The translations under genes were made by a program, and so were the position numbers. Below the pieces are notes generated by a model. It was not told where the DNA came from. It ran no database searches and saw only the letters and a program-made list of their open reading frames with translations. A DNA stretch of 64,000 nt, from assembly GCF_044762855.1 (NCBI RefSeq), contig NZ_JBIWFB010000003.1:310001-374000 (forward strand), written 5' to 3'. Origin of the DNA: Psychrobacillus sp044762855 (GTDB taxonomy: Bacteria; Bacillota; Bacilli; Bacillales_A; Planococcaceae). This document shows, in pieces, positions 1 to 7,087 of the stretch. Position 1 is the first letter of the stretch. Every line of letters begins with the position of its first letter.

Positions 1-741
1 AAAGGAGCTTTTTCTGGGGCGGATCAAAAAGGAAAAAAAGGGAAAGTAGAACTAGCTAAAAATGGCACTTTATTTTTAGATGAAATAGGTGAAATGCCTT
101 TAGAAATGCAGGTAAAAATTTTACGCCTATTGCAAGAAAAGAAGTTTTACCCGGTAGGAGGAACAAAAGAATTAGAAGTCGATTTTAGAGTTGTCGCAGC
201 AACTAATAAGGATTTGAAGGAACTTATTCATGAAGGAAAATTTAGAGAAGATCTTTATTATCGTTTAAATGTGGTCAATTTTCGTGTACCTCCACTTCGA
301 GAACGCATAGAAGATATTATAGAATTGACCCATTACTTTTTATATGAAATTTCGGTGAAATACAACCGTCCAATCCACGGTATATCACAAGCTGTCATGC
401 AATCTTTACTTCAATATTCGTGGCCGGGTAATATTCGAGAATTAAAAAACATCGTCGAGCGATTAGTTGTATTTTCGGAAAATGGAGAAATACAACTCGA
501 TGATCTTCCAATTGAAATGGAAAGAATTACATCATCCAAAATTATAAAGACTGACATACCGTCGTATCCATCTATCATTAACGAAGAGAAATCCTTAAGC
601 GCACAACTACAAGAATATGAAAAGGACATTATTCTAAGAGAGCTCAGTAAAGTAAATGGGAACAAGTTACTTTGTGCAAAAAATTTAGAAGTGACAAGAG
701 CTACACTTTATAACCGGATGAGCAAATTAGGAATTAAATAA
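1..741 (+). CDS. Sigma-54-dependent transcriptional activator, 3' part only
   Basis: The reading frame is open from the first base, so the gene begins upstream of the window; 246 codons are visible. The sigma-54-contact motif GAFSGA (visible codons 2-7), the Walker B segment GTLFLDEIGEMP (about codons 22-33) and the arginine-finger stretch REDLYYRLNVVNF (from about codon 81) mark the AAA+ domain of an enhancer-binding protein. The last 45 codons form a Fis-type helix-turn-helix (NKLLCAKNLEVTRATLYNRM). It would activate a -12/-24 promoter after ATP hydrolysis. The sensory domain is outside the window, so the signal is unknown. The oxidoreductase genes that follow on the same strand are a plausible target. 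Confidence 0.93.
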   Translation, partial: KGAFSGADQKGKKGKVELAKNGTLFLDEIGEMPLEMQVKILRLLQEKKFYPVGGTKELEVDFRVVAATNKDLKELIHEGKFREDLYYRLNVVNFRVPPLRERIEDIIELTHYFLYEISVKYNRPIHGISQAVMQSLLQYSWPGNIRELKNIVERLVVFSENGEIQLDDLPIEMERITSSKIIKTDIPSYPSIINEEKSLSAQLQEYEKDIILRELSKVNGNKLLCAKNLEVTRATLYNRMSKLGIK

Positions 742-822
742 TTTTCAGGCTGTTTTGGCTTCATTCTTGCATAGTAATTAATATGTATATTAAAAATGCT
801 AAAGTATGAGGTGATCTTGTTG

Positions 823-1089
823 ATGGAAAAAGAAATGATTATTTGTAGATGTGAAGAAGTGACTTATGGAAAATTAGTCGATACCGTCCAAAAGTATAAT
901 TGTACTTCAAGAGAACTAAAACTTCGAACACGAGCGGGCATGGGCTATTGTGGTGGAAGAACTTGTCGTAATATGGTCGATAGCATTGCCCATACTTCTA
1001 ACGAACGAGATGTTACACAAATCACGCTGAAATACCAACCACCTATCAGACCTATAAGTTTCGGCGATTTAGGAGCGGTGAAAAGATGA
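823..1089 (+). CDS. BFD-like [2Fe-2S]-binding small subunit of an FAD oxidoreductase
   Basis: An 88-residue protein with the Cys-X-Cys (C8, C10) and later Cys-X4-Cys (C43, C48, in GMGYCGGRTC) arrangement of the bacterioferritin-associated-ferredoxin-like [2Fe-2S] fold. Free-standing proteins of this type are electron-transfer subunits of multi-subunit amino-acid or opine oxidases and hydrogen-cyanide-synthase-like complexes. I chose the ATG at 823 because GAGGTG lies 9 bases before it; the in-frame ATG at 796 has no ribosome site. The stop overlaps the next start as ATGA, so the two are translationally coupled. Family is well supported; the substrate of the complex is inferred only. Confidence 0.88.
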   Translation: MEKEMIICRCEEVTYGKLVDTVQKYNCTSRELKLRTRAGMGYCGGRTCRNMVDSIAHTSNERDVTQITLKYQPPIRPISFGDLGAVKR

Positions 1090-1424
1090 CACAACGAATT
1101 ATTAATCATCCAATATTAGATAAAATAGACGACACGAATGTAATTTCTTTTACGTTTAACAATAAAGAATTAAAAGGTTTAAACAATGAATCATTAGCCG
1201 CCGCCCTTTTAGCAAATGGCATCCGCACGCTACGAGTACATGAAGAAAGCGGGGCACCACGCGGTTTTTATTGTAATATAGGGCATTGCTTCGAATGTCG
1301 CGTCACTATCGATGGACAACAAGGTGTAAGAGCTTGTCTAACCCCTTTAAAAGAAGGCATGAATGTGAAAAGCGGCGAAACCTTTTTAACTTCGGTAAGA
1401 GATTGGAGGCCAGACAATGAATAA
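1086..1424 (+). CDS. [2Fe-2S] ferredoxin-like subunit (HcnA / sarcosine oxidase alpha N-terminal type)
   Basis: A 112-residue protein resembling the ferredoxin-like domain at the N terminus of sarcosine oxidase alpha and HcnA. Cysteines C63, C68, C71 and C84 (CNIGHCFEC, then RAC) are spaced to bind a plant-type [2Fe-2S] cluster. It overlaps the gene before by 4 bases and the gene after by 8, so the three subunits are probably made together. Its likely role is passing electrons between the FAD subunits of a membrane-free dehydrogenase. In other Bacillales similar trios accompany hydroxyproline or proline degradation genes; that link is inference here, because the neighbours that would confirm it lie outside the window. 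Confidence 0.88.
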   Translation: MTQRIINHPILDKIDDTNVISFTFNNKELKGLNNESLAAALLANGIRTLRVHEESGAPRGFYCNIGHCFECRVTIDGQQGVRACLTPLKEGMNVKSGETFLTSVRDWRPDNE

Positions 1425-2643
1425 AGTCATTATTATTGGCGCTGGTCCCGCAGGCTTGTCCGCTGCCATTACTATTGCAGAAAATGGATTAGACGTCTTG
1501 GTTATCGATGAATATATGATTGCTGGAGGTAGATTATTAGGTCAACTTTACGAAGAACCTAACGGAAATTGGTGGAATGGTATAAAAGAATCTAAAAAAC
1601 TATATGAAAAGGCAATAGATCTCGGCGTCAAAATCCATTTAAACACTGCCGTTTCCAACATCGAGAAAATCGAAGAGGAATGGGTCGTTTATACAAATAC
1701 CGAAACATATTACACTTCTCATTTATTACTCGCTACCGGGGCAGCAGAAGCACCCTTACCTATTCCCGGATGGACATTACCCGGCGTTATGTCGGTTGGG
1801 GCGGCCCAAGTAATGACCAATGTCCATCGAGTCAAACCTGGTGACCAAGGGGTTATTATTGGTGTAAACGTCCTGTCATCTGCAATAGCCATGGAATTGA
1901 AACTTGCAGATGTTGGGGTCAAATGTATTGCCTTACCAATGATGAGCGAGGTAACAAAAGAATCAGGAAATCCTATAGATGTCATGAATTCATTACTTCA
2001 TGTTTCGCACATGGCTCCTTCTACATTTGTTAAACTTGGTAGCAAACTGATGAAAAACGAGTTCATGAAAAGGATGGGTATCTCTTTTTTTCCGAAGAGT
2101 GGCGTGAAAATGTGGGATATTCCCATTATGCTTCGTAAAGCGATAGTTGAAATATATGGAGAAGGGCAAGTAGAAGGGGTCAAAATTGCCAGCATCAGTC
2201 CAACTGGAGAAGTAATTGCAGGTACGGAAGAAAAAATAGAAGCTGATTTTGTTTGTATTGCAGGCGGATTATATCCTTTAGCAGAATTGGCAGCTGTAGC
2301 TGGTTGTCCTTTTTATCATATCGAGGAACTTGGCGGCTACATACCTCTTCATAATGAACAGATGGAAACCACACTAGCCGGTCTGTATGTTGCTGGAAAT
2401 ATTACTGGAATTGAAGGCGCCAAAGTAGCAATCCGTCAAGGTATTACAGCAGGTTTATCGATTGTTCACAATAGTGGAGTATCCAATCAAGAGATTCCTA
2501 TACAAGCCTCTATTCAAGAGATTGAGCAAACGAGAAATCAAGCATATATACAATTCCATCCCTCTGTTAAAGAAGGGAAACGAAAACTACAACAATACTG
2601 GGAAAATCATTTAAATTCAAAAGAAATAGAAATACTGACTTAA
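1417..2643 (+). CDS. NAD(P)/FAD-dependent oxidoreductase subunit (HcnB-like)
   Basis: 408 residues. The N-terminal dinucleotide-binding motif GAGPAGLSAA (glycines at 8, 10, 13) and the second FAD motif near the C terminus (TTLAGLYVAGNITGIEG) identify a two-dinucleotide-binding-domain flavoprotein. The central LLATGAAEAPLPIPG segment is typical of HcnB, octopine/nopaline oxidase and D-hydroxyproline dehydrogenase subunits. It is the last gene of the three-subunit operon that starts at 823 and is followed by a terminator hairpin at 2665. A catalytic DAO-type subunit that such complexes normally contain is not present downstream; it may be upstream of the window. Family sure, substrate unknown. 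Confidence 0.88.
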   Translation: MNKVIIIGAGPAGLSAAITIAENGLDVLVIDEYMIAGGRLLGQLYEEPNGNWWNGIKESKKLYEKAIDLGVKIHLNTAVSNIEKIEEEWVVYTNTETYYTSHLLLATGAAEAPLPIPGWTLPGVMSVGAAQVMTNVHRVKPGDQGVIIGVNVLSSAIAMELKLADVGVKCIALPMMSEVTKESGNPIDVMNSLLHVSHMAPSTFVKLGSKLMKNEFMKRMGISFFPKSGVKMWDIPIMLRKAIVEIYGEGQVEGVKIASISPTGEVIAGTEEKIEADFVCIAGGLYPLAELAAVAGCPFYHIEELGGYIPLHNEQMETTLAGLYVAGNITGIEGAKVAIRQGITAGLSIVHNSGVSNQEIPIQASIQEIEQTRNQAYIQFHPSVKEGKRKLQQYWENHLNSKEIEILT

Positions 2644-2664
2644 ATGAATATTGCCTGAAGAAAC

Positions 2665-2716
2665 TCTGGCTATCTTCGAAGTGAAATTGTGCTTTGAAGG
2701 TAGTCCTTTTTTGTCA
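2665..2716 (+). terminator. Rho-independent terminator after the oxidoreductase operon
   Basis: GGCTATCTTCGAAG pairs, with a few wobbles, with CTTTGAAGGTAGTCC across a 10-base loop and is followed by TTTTTT. It ends the oxidoreductase operon. Confidence 0.75.
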
Positions 2717-2860
2717 TAACTAAAGCGCCTTTCTCTTCCTTGATCTGACAAGTGAAAATAATTAACGTTAATGTGGGTGTCACACCTTATAGGGAAAATG
2801 CATGGGAAGGAACCTATATTAATATGCATATCCCCATAAATTTACAGTGTTTGGAGGAGA

Positions 2861-2965
2861 GATTGTCCAACTATTTGATTAGATCGTCCAACTTTGGGAG
2901 GGGATTGTCCAGGTTTCGCAAAAGATTAACCAACTTTGGTGTGTGATTGTCCAACTACTTCCTAA
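2861..2965. repeat. 21-bp-period tandem array, box GATTGTCCAACT (5 units)
   Basis: Five units begin at 2861, 2882, 2903, 2924 and 2945, exactly 21 bp apart. Each starts with GATTGTCCAACT or a close variant (GATCGTCCAACT, GATTGTCCAGGT, GATTAACCAACT), followed by 9-10 unrelated bases. Read on the minus strand the box is AGTTGGACAATC. The array lies between two convergent genes and contains no plausible gene. It is the first of seven arrays with the same period in this window. Confidence 0.85.
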
Positions 2966-2978
2966 ACCATAAAAAAGC

Positions 2979-3003
2979 GCATCACTCAATCCAAGTGATG
3001 CGC
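2979..3003 (-). terminator. Terminator of the yrrT-luxS-mccAB operon
   Basis: On the minus strand GGCGCATCACTT pairs with a GTGATGCGC arm across a short loop and is followed by TTTTTT. It lies 9 bases beyond the mccB stop codon. Confidence 0.85.
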
Positions 3004-3011
3004 CATTTAGC

Positions 3012-4145
3012 TTACGCTAATCCTTGTTCTAAATCCTCTAATAAATCTTCTGCATCTTCAATCCCAACAGAAATTCGTACAAGACCGTCTGTAATACCTA
3101 GTTCTAGCCTGCGCTCCCTAGGAATCGATGCATGTGTCATTCTAGCTGGCACGGAGATTAAGCTTTCCACCGCTCCTAAACTTTCCGCTAATGTAAAATA
3201 TCGTAGTTTTGCCAGTAAAGCATCTGCTTTTTCTTCGCTTCCTACATCAAAAGAAATCATCCCACCGAAACCAGTCGTTTGTTTTTTCATCAGTTCATGA
3301 CCTGGGTGCTCCACAAAACCAGGGTAATAAACTTTTCCAACAGCTTCATGATTATTCAAAAACTCCGCAATTCGCTGTGCATTTGATTGATGCTCTTCCA
3401 TACGAAGTCCGAGCGTTTTAATCCCCCGCATTAATAACCAAGAATCTTGAGGTCCAAGCACCGCTCCAACCGCATTTTGTACGAAATGTAAATCAGTCGC
3501 AAGCTTTTCAGAATTAACCACAACTAGCCCTGCTACTACATCACTATGCCCACTAATATATTTCGTGGCACTATGCACGACAATATCTGCTCCGAACTCA
3601 ATTGGTTGCTGGAAATAAGGCGACATAAACGTGTTATCTACAATGGTTAGCAGTCCTTTTTCTTTGGCAAGCTTTGCGACAGCTTCCATGTCTGTAATCT
3701 TCAATAAAGGATTTGTCGGTGTTTCCAAAAATATCGCTTTTGTGTTTTCTAACACAGCTGCTTCCACTTCAGCTATATCACTCGTATCCACAAAAGTAGC
3801 TTCAAGTCCAAAACGATTTAATACTTTCGTCATCACACGATATGTGCCACCATACACATCATCGGTTAATATGATATGATCCCCTTTATTGAAAAGCATC
3901 ATCACGGAACTTGTTGCTGCCATGCCAGAAGCAAATGCAAATCCAGCAACTCCGCCTTCCAAGTCACTTATTAATACTTCCAATGCATGGCGAGTAGGAT
4001 TTCCAGTACGTGAATATTCATAGCCTTTGAATTTCCCAACCGATTCTTGCTTATACGTACTCACTTGATAAATCGGTGTCGATACTGCTCCAGTTGCTTC
4101 GTCGCCAACAATACCTGCATGAATCAGTTTTGTTTTCGCACGCAT
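3012..4145 (-). CDS. mccB: Cystathionine gamma-lyase / homocysteine gamma-lyase
   Basis: 377 residues, full length for the Cys/Met-metabolism PLP enzyme family. The PLP lysine is K195 in HSATKYISGHSD, and the substrate-loop motif YSRTGNPTR is at about 44-52. Last gene of yrrT-luxS-mccA-mccB, with its ATG directly after the mccA stop and its ribosome site (GGAGG) inside the mccA end. It would cleave cystathionine made by MccA to cysteine, completing reverse transsulfuration. The family also contains cystathionine gamma-synthases (MetI) and beta-lyases (MetC); the pairing with mccA is what favours MccB. Confidence 0.9.
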   Translation of the reverse strand: MRAKTKLIHAGIVGDEATGAVSTPIYQVSTYKQESVGKFKGYEYSRTGNPTRHALEVLISDLEGGVAGFAFASGMAATSSVMMLFNKGDHIILTDDVYGGTYRVMTKVLNRFGLEATFVDTSDIAEVEAAVLENTKAIFLETPTNPLLKITDMEAVAKLAKEKGLLTIVDNTFMSPYFQQPIEFGADIVVHSATKYISGHSDVVAGLVVVNSEKLATDLHFVQNAVGAVLGPQDSWLLMRGIKTLGLRMEEHQSNAQRIAEFLNNHEAVGKVYYPGFVEHPGHELMKKQTTGFGGMISFDVGSEEKADALLAKLRYFTLAESLGAVESLISVPARMTHASIPRERRLELGITDGLVRISVGIEDAEDLLEDLEQGLA

Positions 4146-5078
4146 TTACTTTTCCTCCTTAAACAGCTGGTACACATTTTGACTTAAATAACGTTCGCTT
4201 GAGTCTGGGAAAATAGTGACGATATGGCTTCCTTCTTTTGCAATTTCTGCTTCTTTCAAAGCGGCAAAAAAAGCAGCGCCTGATGAGCTACCAACAAGTA
4301 AACCTTCCTGCCTGGATAATGCTCGAAGTTGTGCAAAGGCATCTTCATCGCTTATAGTATGAATTGCATCAAAATAAGATGGGTCCATAAATGTAGGTAG
4401 AAACTCCATTCCAATACCTTCCGTCACGTGCGAACCCGCTGTCCCACCATTCAAAATAGATCCAACCGGTTCTACTATAACTGTTTTTACATGAGCATTT
4501 CGCTCTTTCAAAAAAGTAGATGTTCCCATAAACGTCCCACCTGATCCGGCACCAGCAACAAATACATCAATTTGTCCATCTAAATCTCTCCATATTTCAG
4601 GCCCAAGTGTTTTTTCATAAGTAGCCGGATTCGCTGGATTGGAAAACTGGGATGGTAAAAAAGCATGTGGAATGCTCTTAGCTAATTCTTTTGCTTTGTC
4701 AATTGCCCCTTGCATCCCAAGAGACGTTTCTGTATTTATGATTTCTGCTCCTAAAGCACGCATCAATGTTTGTTTTTCTACACTAAACTTTTGAGGAACG
4801 ACGAAAATCACTTTGTACCCTTTTCCAATTGCGGCAAGTGCAATACCTATTCCGGTATTTCCAGCGGTTGGTTCAATAATCGTCCCACCAGGCTTTAGCT
4901 TTCCAGTTTCCTCCGCATCTTTAATCAAAGATAAACCCAGTCGATCCTTCACGCTACCACCTGGATTTAAATATTCCAACTTAGCAAAGATTCTGCAATT
5001 GTTCGGAATCTTTATATGCGTAATTTCCACGATAGGCGTTCTTCCTATTAATTCCTGGACACTACGAAAATAGTTCAT
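4146..5078 (-). CDS. mccA: O-acetylserine-dependent cystathionine beta-synthase
   Basis: 310 residues of the cysteine-synthase fold-type II PLP family. PLP lysine is K44 in NPGGSVKDR, and the phosphate-binding loop is near PTAGNTGIG. The start at 5078 overlaps the luxS stop as TAATG and has GAGGAAG upstream; an upstream in-frame start at 5108 would lie inside luxS. In B. subtilis MccA condenses homocysteine with O-acetylserine to cystathionine. Here homocysteine would come from the LuxS reaction of the gene just upstream. It could be mistaken for CysK, but the operon with mccB and yrrT supports MccA. Confidence 0.9.
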   Translation of the reverse strand: MNYFRSVQELIGRTPIVEITHIKIPNNCRIFAKLEYLNPGGSVKDRLGLSLIKDAEETGKLKPGGTIIEPTAGNTGIGIALAAIGKGYKVIFVVPQKFSVEKQTLMRALGAEIINTETSLGMQGAIDKAKELAKSIPHAFLPSQFSNPANPATYEKTLGPEIWRDLDGQIDVFVAGAGSGGTFMGTSTFLKERNAHVKTVIVEPVGSILNGGTAGSHVTEGIGMEFLPTFMDPSYFDAIHTISDEDAFAQLRALSRQEGLLVGSSSGAAFFAALKEAEIAKEGSHIVTIFPDSSERYLSQNVYQLFKEEK

Positions 5079-5548
5079 TATGCTTCCTCGTGATAGATTT
5101 GGCGCCACTCATCTTTTTTAGCGAGCATTTCAGCCGCAATTTCTTTTGCACCTTCTAAGCTATGACTAGCTGCCCATCCACATTGCACTTCATTACAAGC
5201 AGGCACTTCTGTTGCTTGTAGCACATCTTGTAATGTTTTTTCTAGAATCTCTAAAATTTCATCATAGTTTTCATGATTAATAATCGATAAATAGAATCCA
5301 GTTTGGCATCCCATTGGACTAAGGTCTACTACTTGGTCCGTATGATTACGAATATTTTCTGCCATCAAATGCTCTAATGAATGCAAAGCTGGCATTTTCA
5401 TATGCTCTTTATTAGGTTGCTTAAAACGGATATCGTATTTATAAATTTCATCTCCGCGAATTCCTTCCTTTGTCCCTGCTAAACGGACAAATGGTGCTGC
5501 AACCTTTGTGTGATCTAAGTTAAAACTTTCTACATTCATTTTTTGCAT
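5078..5548 (-). CDS. luxS: S-ribosylhomocysteine lyase
   Basis: 156 residues from the ATG at 5548, chosen because AGGAG sits 8 bases upstream; a longer frame would begin inside yrrT. Metal ligands are visible as HSLEH (H56, H60) and C123 in QCGW, and the catalytic cysteine is C81 in PMGCQTG. The enzyme converts S-ribosylhomocysteine to homocysteine and DPD, the precursor of autoinducer-2. It is placed between yrrT and mccA, the position that the nucleosidase mtnN holds in B. subtilis, so sulfur recycling and AI-2 output share one transcript here. Confidence 0.96.
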   Translation of the reverse strand: MQKMNVESFNLDHTKVAAPFVRLAGTKEGIRGDEIYKYDIRFKQPNKEHMKMPALHSLEHLMAENIRNHTDQVVDLSPMGCQTGFYLSIINHENYDEILEILEKTLQDVLQATEVPACNEVQCGWAASHSLEGAKEIAAEMLAKKDEWRQIYHEEA

Positions 5549-5559
5549 GTTTATCGCTC

Positions 5560-6198
5560 CTATAATTTTTTTCCTTCCATTAACCAAACAAAATCATTCA
5601 TTTGTGTGAATTGCACTTGAAAACCTGCCTCATTGAACAATTTTGTTAAGATTGGGATCGTCGTATAATATTCTCTTTCTAGATCGTCTGCTACATGATG
5701 AAATCCACGTGCTCTTTCTTTTACTATTTGTGCTTGTTTTGCATCTCTGGATATAAAAGCAGTATCAGCAAATACTACTTTTCCGTTTGTCGGTAGAAGC
5801 TCTGCATACTTCTGTAATGCTTCTTTTTTTTCCTCATCGGTTAAATGATGAAATACATATGTGCTGACAAATGCATCGATACTTTCTGTTTCTGCTTCAA
5901 ATTCCAGCAAGTCTCCATCCATTACTTTAATAGAAGGAAAGCGCTCAGCTGTTGCTTGACGCATCTTAGTGTTAGGTTCGATACCGATAACCGAAATACC
6001 TGCTTCTATTAACTTTGCAGTTAAATTTCCAGTACCTGTTCCAAATTCAACTACAGTACCTGAAACTCGTGTGGTAACTGCATTTAAAATACTGTCGTAT
6101 CCTTCAAATACATCGCGATACTCCGGCTCTTCTCCAGCAACTGAAGCCTCGTATGAATCCGCCCAATCATCAAAAATATCGACAAACTCTCTGCCCAT
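5560..6198 (-). CDS. yrrT: Class I SAM-dependent methyltransferase, YrrT-like
   Basis: 212 residues with the Rossmann SAM-binding motif VVEFGTGTGNLT (about residues 48-59) and the acidic loop VMDGDLLEF. Its N terminus (GREFVDIFDDWADSYE) and its place as first gene of a transsulfuration operon match YrrT of B. subtilis, where the operon is repressed by CymR when cysteine is plentiful. The substrate of YrrT has not been firmly established to my knowledge. Ribosome site AGGGG lies 7 bases upstream, and a sigma-A promoter is at 6265-6292. Confidence 0.85.
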   Translation of the reverse strand: MGREFVDIFDDWADSYEASVAGEEPEYRDVFEGYDSILNAVTTRVSGTVVEFGTGTGNLTAKLIEAGISVIGIEPNTKMRQATAERFPSIKVMDGDLLEFEAETESIDAFVSTYVFHHLTDEEKKEALQKYAELLPTNGKVVFADTAFISRDAKQAQIVKERARGFHHVADDLEREYYTTIPILTKLFNEAGFQVQFTQMNDFVWLMEGKKL

Positions 6199-6264
6199 TT
6201 GTTAACCCCTTTTTAAACTACATTATTCCGAGTTATTTACTTTGAATTAGGCGCATTATAAATA

Positions 6265-6292
6265 GTTATATCATAATTGAGCAAATTGTCAA
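6265..6292 (-). promoter_or_regulatory. Sigma-A promoter of yrrT-luxS-mccAB
   Basis: On the minus strand TTGACA (6292-6287) and TATAAC (6270-6265) are separated by 16 bp, 67 bp before the yrrT start. I saw no SAM riboswitch fold in the short leader. Confidence 0.65.
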
Positions 6293-6407
6293 ACAAAAAA
6301 ATCACATGCGCCTGTTTCTGCCCCCGATTCAGTAAAAAGAATTTCGAATGGAATGAAACGCATAATTGGGATAATGTGTCGTAGTGAGTTGTATGCAGTG
6401 TCCGCAG

Positions 6408-6542
6408 GGATTTTCGCAGCAGGGCGGACGCTTTCCGTGGGGTGAGTGATGAGCCTTCACCGCCGCGCCTACGCGCGTACGTTGTGAAGTCTCATCTTAC
6501 TCACTTAATCCCTTCGGAGTCGCCGCCCTGCTGCGAAAATCC
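6408..6542. repeat. Large palindrome of copy A
   Basis: GGATTTTCGCAGCAGGGCGG at the left pairs with the complementary right arm ending in CTGCTGCGAAAATCC. Nested inside are GTGAGTGATGAG and GTGAAGTCTCATCTTACTCAC arms around a GCGCGTACG centre, so the whole can fold into one long imperfect hairpin. Copies occur at 43026, 59868 and 60370. I recall broadly similar GGACGCTTTCCG/CGGAGTCGCCGCC palindromes in intergenic DNA of other Bacillaceae but cannot check this. Confidence 0.8.
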
Positions 6543-6733
6543 AATGGAGATTGCTTACTTACCAATGTCCCAAATAAAATAAGTGATTGAACGAGACAAT
6601 ATACACTGTGAATACAAAAAATAGTCGTGCAGATGCCGGTTAGACAAGTTTAGTGGACTTTTATACATATTATTCCTATAATATGTATAAATATTGGTCG
6701 TTTCAATCCTAGTAAACTTGTTATTGTAACAAA

Positions 6734-6818
6734 TTAGTTGCTTTCATCGACATTTTAGTTGCTCTCATGCTAATTCTAGTTGCTTTCGTACTAAAATTAG
6801 TTGCTTTCAATAGCTTTT
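6734..6818. repeat. 21-bp-period array, box TTAGTTGCTTTCA (4 units)
   Basis: Units begin at 6734, 6755, 6776 and 6797, each 21 bp apart: (C/T)TAGTTGCTYTCRT followed by about 8 variable bases. A degenerate fifth box, TGAGTGCCCTTA, follows at 6819. The array is internal to copy A. Confidence 0.85.
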
Positions 6819-6848
6819 TGAGTGCCCTTAGCCATTCTTTGGAATTTT

Positions 6849-6874
6849 GCACGAAGGTTTGAGAACCTTCGTGC
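6849..6874. repeat. Perfect 11-bp-stem hairpin in copy A
   Basis: GCACGAAGGTT and AACCTTCGTGC are perfectly complementary around a TGAG loop. There is no T-run after it, so it is not a classic terminator. Copy B has a different, weaker structure at the matching place. Confidence 0.75.
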
Positions 6875-7048
6875 AAGAGCGTTAGCGACGTAGTGGCTCG
6901 TCACTCGTCCGGCGGCGGTATAGCGGTCTCCTAATTGAACTCACTAAGACACACTTTCCCTATACCACGCTCAAAACTATAAATCCAAATTTAATGTTTT
7001 TTTAAAAGTATCCACATGTCAAAAATTTTATAGTTTCCTAAGCCACAA

Positions 7049-7079
7049 AAAAAGGTTTCTCTACAAAGAGAGAAACCCA
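7049..7079 (-). terminator. Terminator of the SLC13 transporter gene
   Basis: GGGTTTCTCT and AGAGAAACC arms around a short loop are followed on the minus strand by TTTTTTT. It lies immediately beyond the stop codon of the transporter gene. Confidence 0.85.
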
Positions 7080-7087
7080 TCTTAAAA

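Larger units (their letters stand above)
6362..6965. mobile_element. MITE-like non-coding element, copy A (about 604 bp)
   Basis: The left end (6362-6390) reads TTGGGATAATGTGTCGTAG and so on. The right end (6938-6965) is its inverted copy, with GGGAAAGTGTGTCTTAG on the opposite strand; both continue into TGAGTT. Between them are a 135-nt palindrome, a conserved core with CCTATAATATGT, a four-unit 21-bp array, the sequence GCCCTTAGCCATTCTTTGG, and GAGCGTTAGCGACGTAG. The same ordered modules occur in copy B at 42979. No gene is present, so any movement would need a transposase supplied elsewhere. No clear target duplication was seen. Confidence 0.75.

Noticed and set aside
6199..6290. A SAM or T-box riboswitch before the yrrT operon
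   Set aside because: The leader after the promoter is under 70 bases and shows no matching helices.
6734..6870. The array as a coding heptapeptide repeat (LVAF-type units, 21 bp = 7 codons)
   Set aside because: Open in copies A and B, but the matching frames in copies C and D and in the 32.3 kb array contain stop codons, and no ribosome site is seen.
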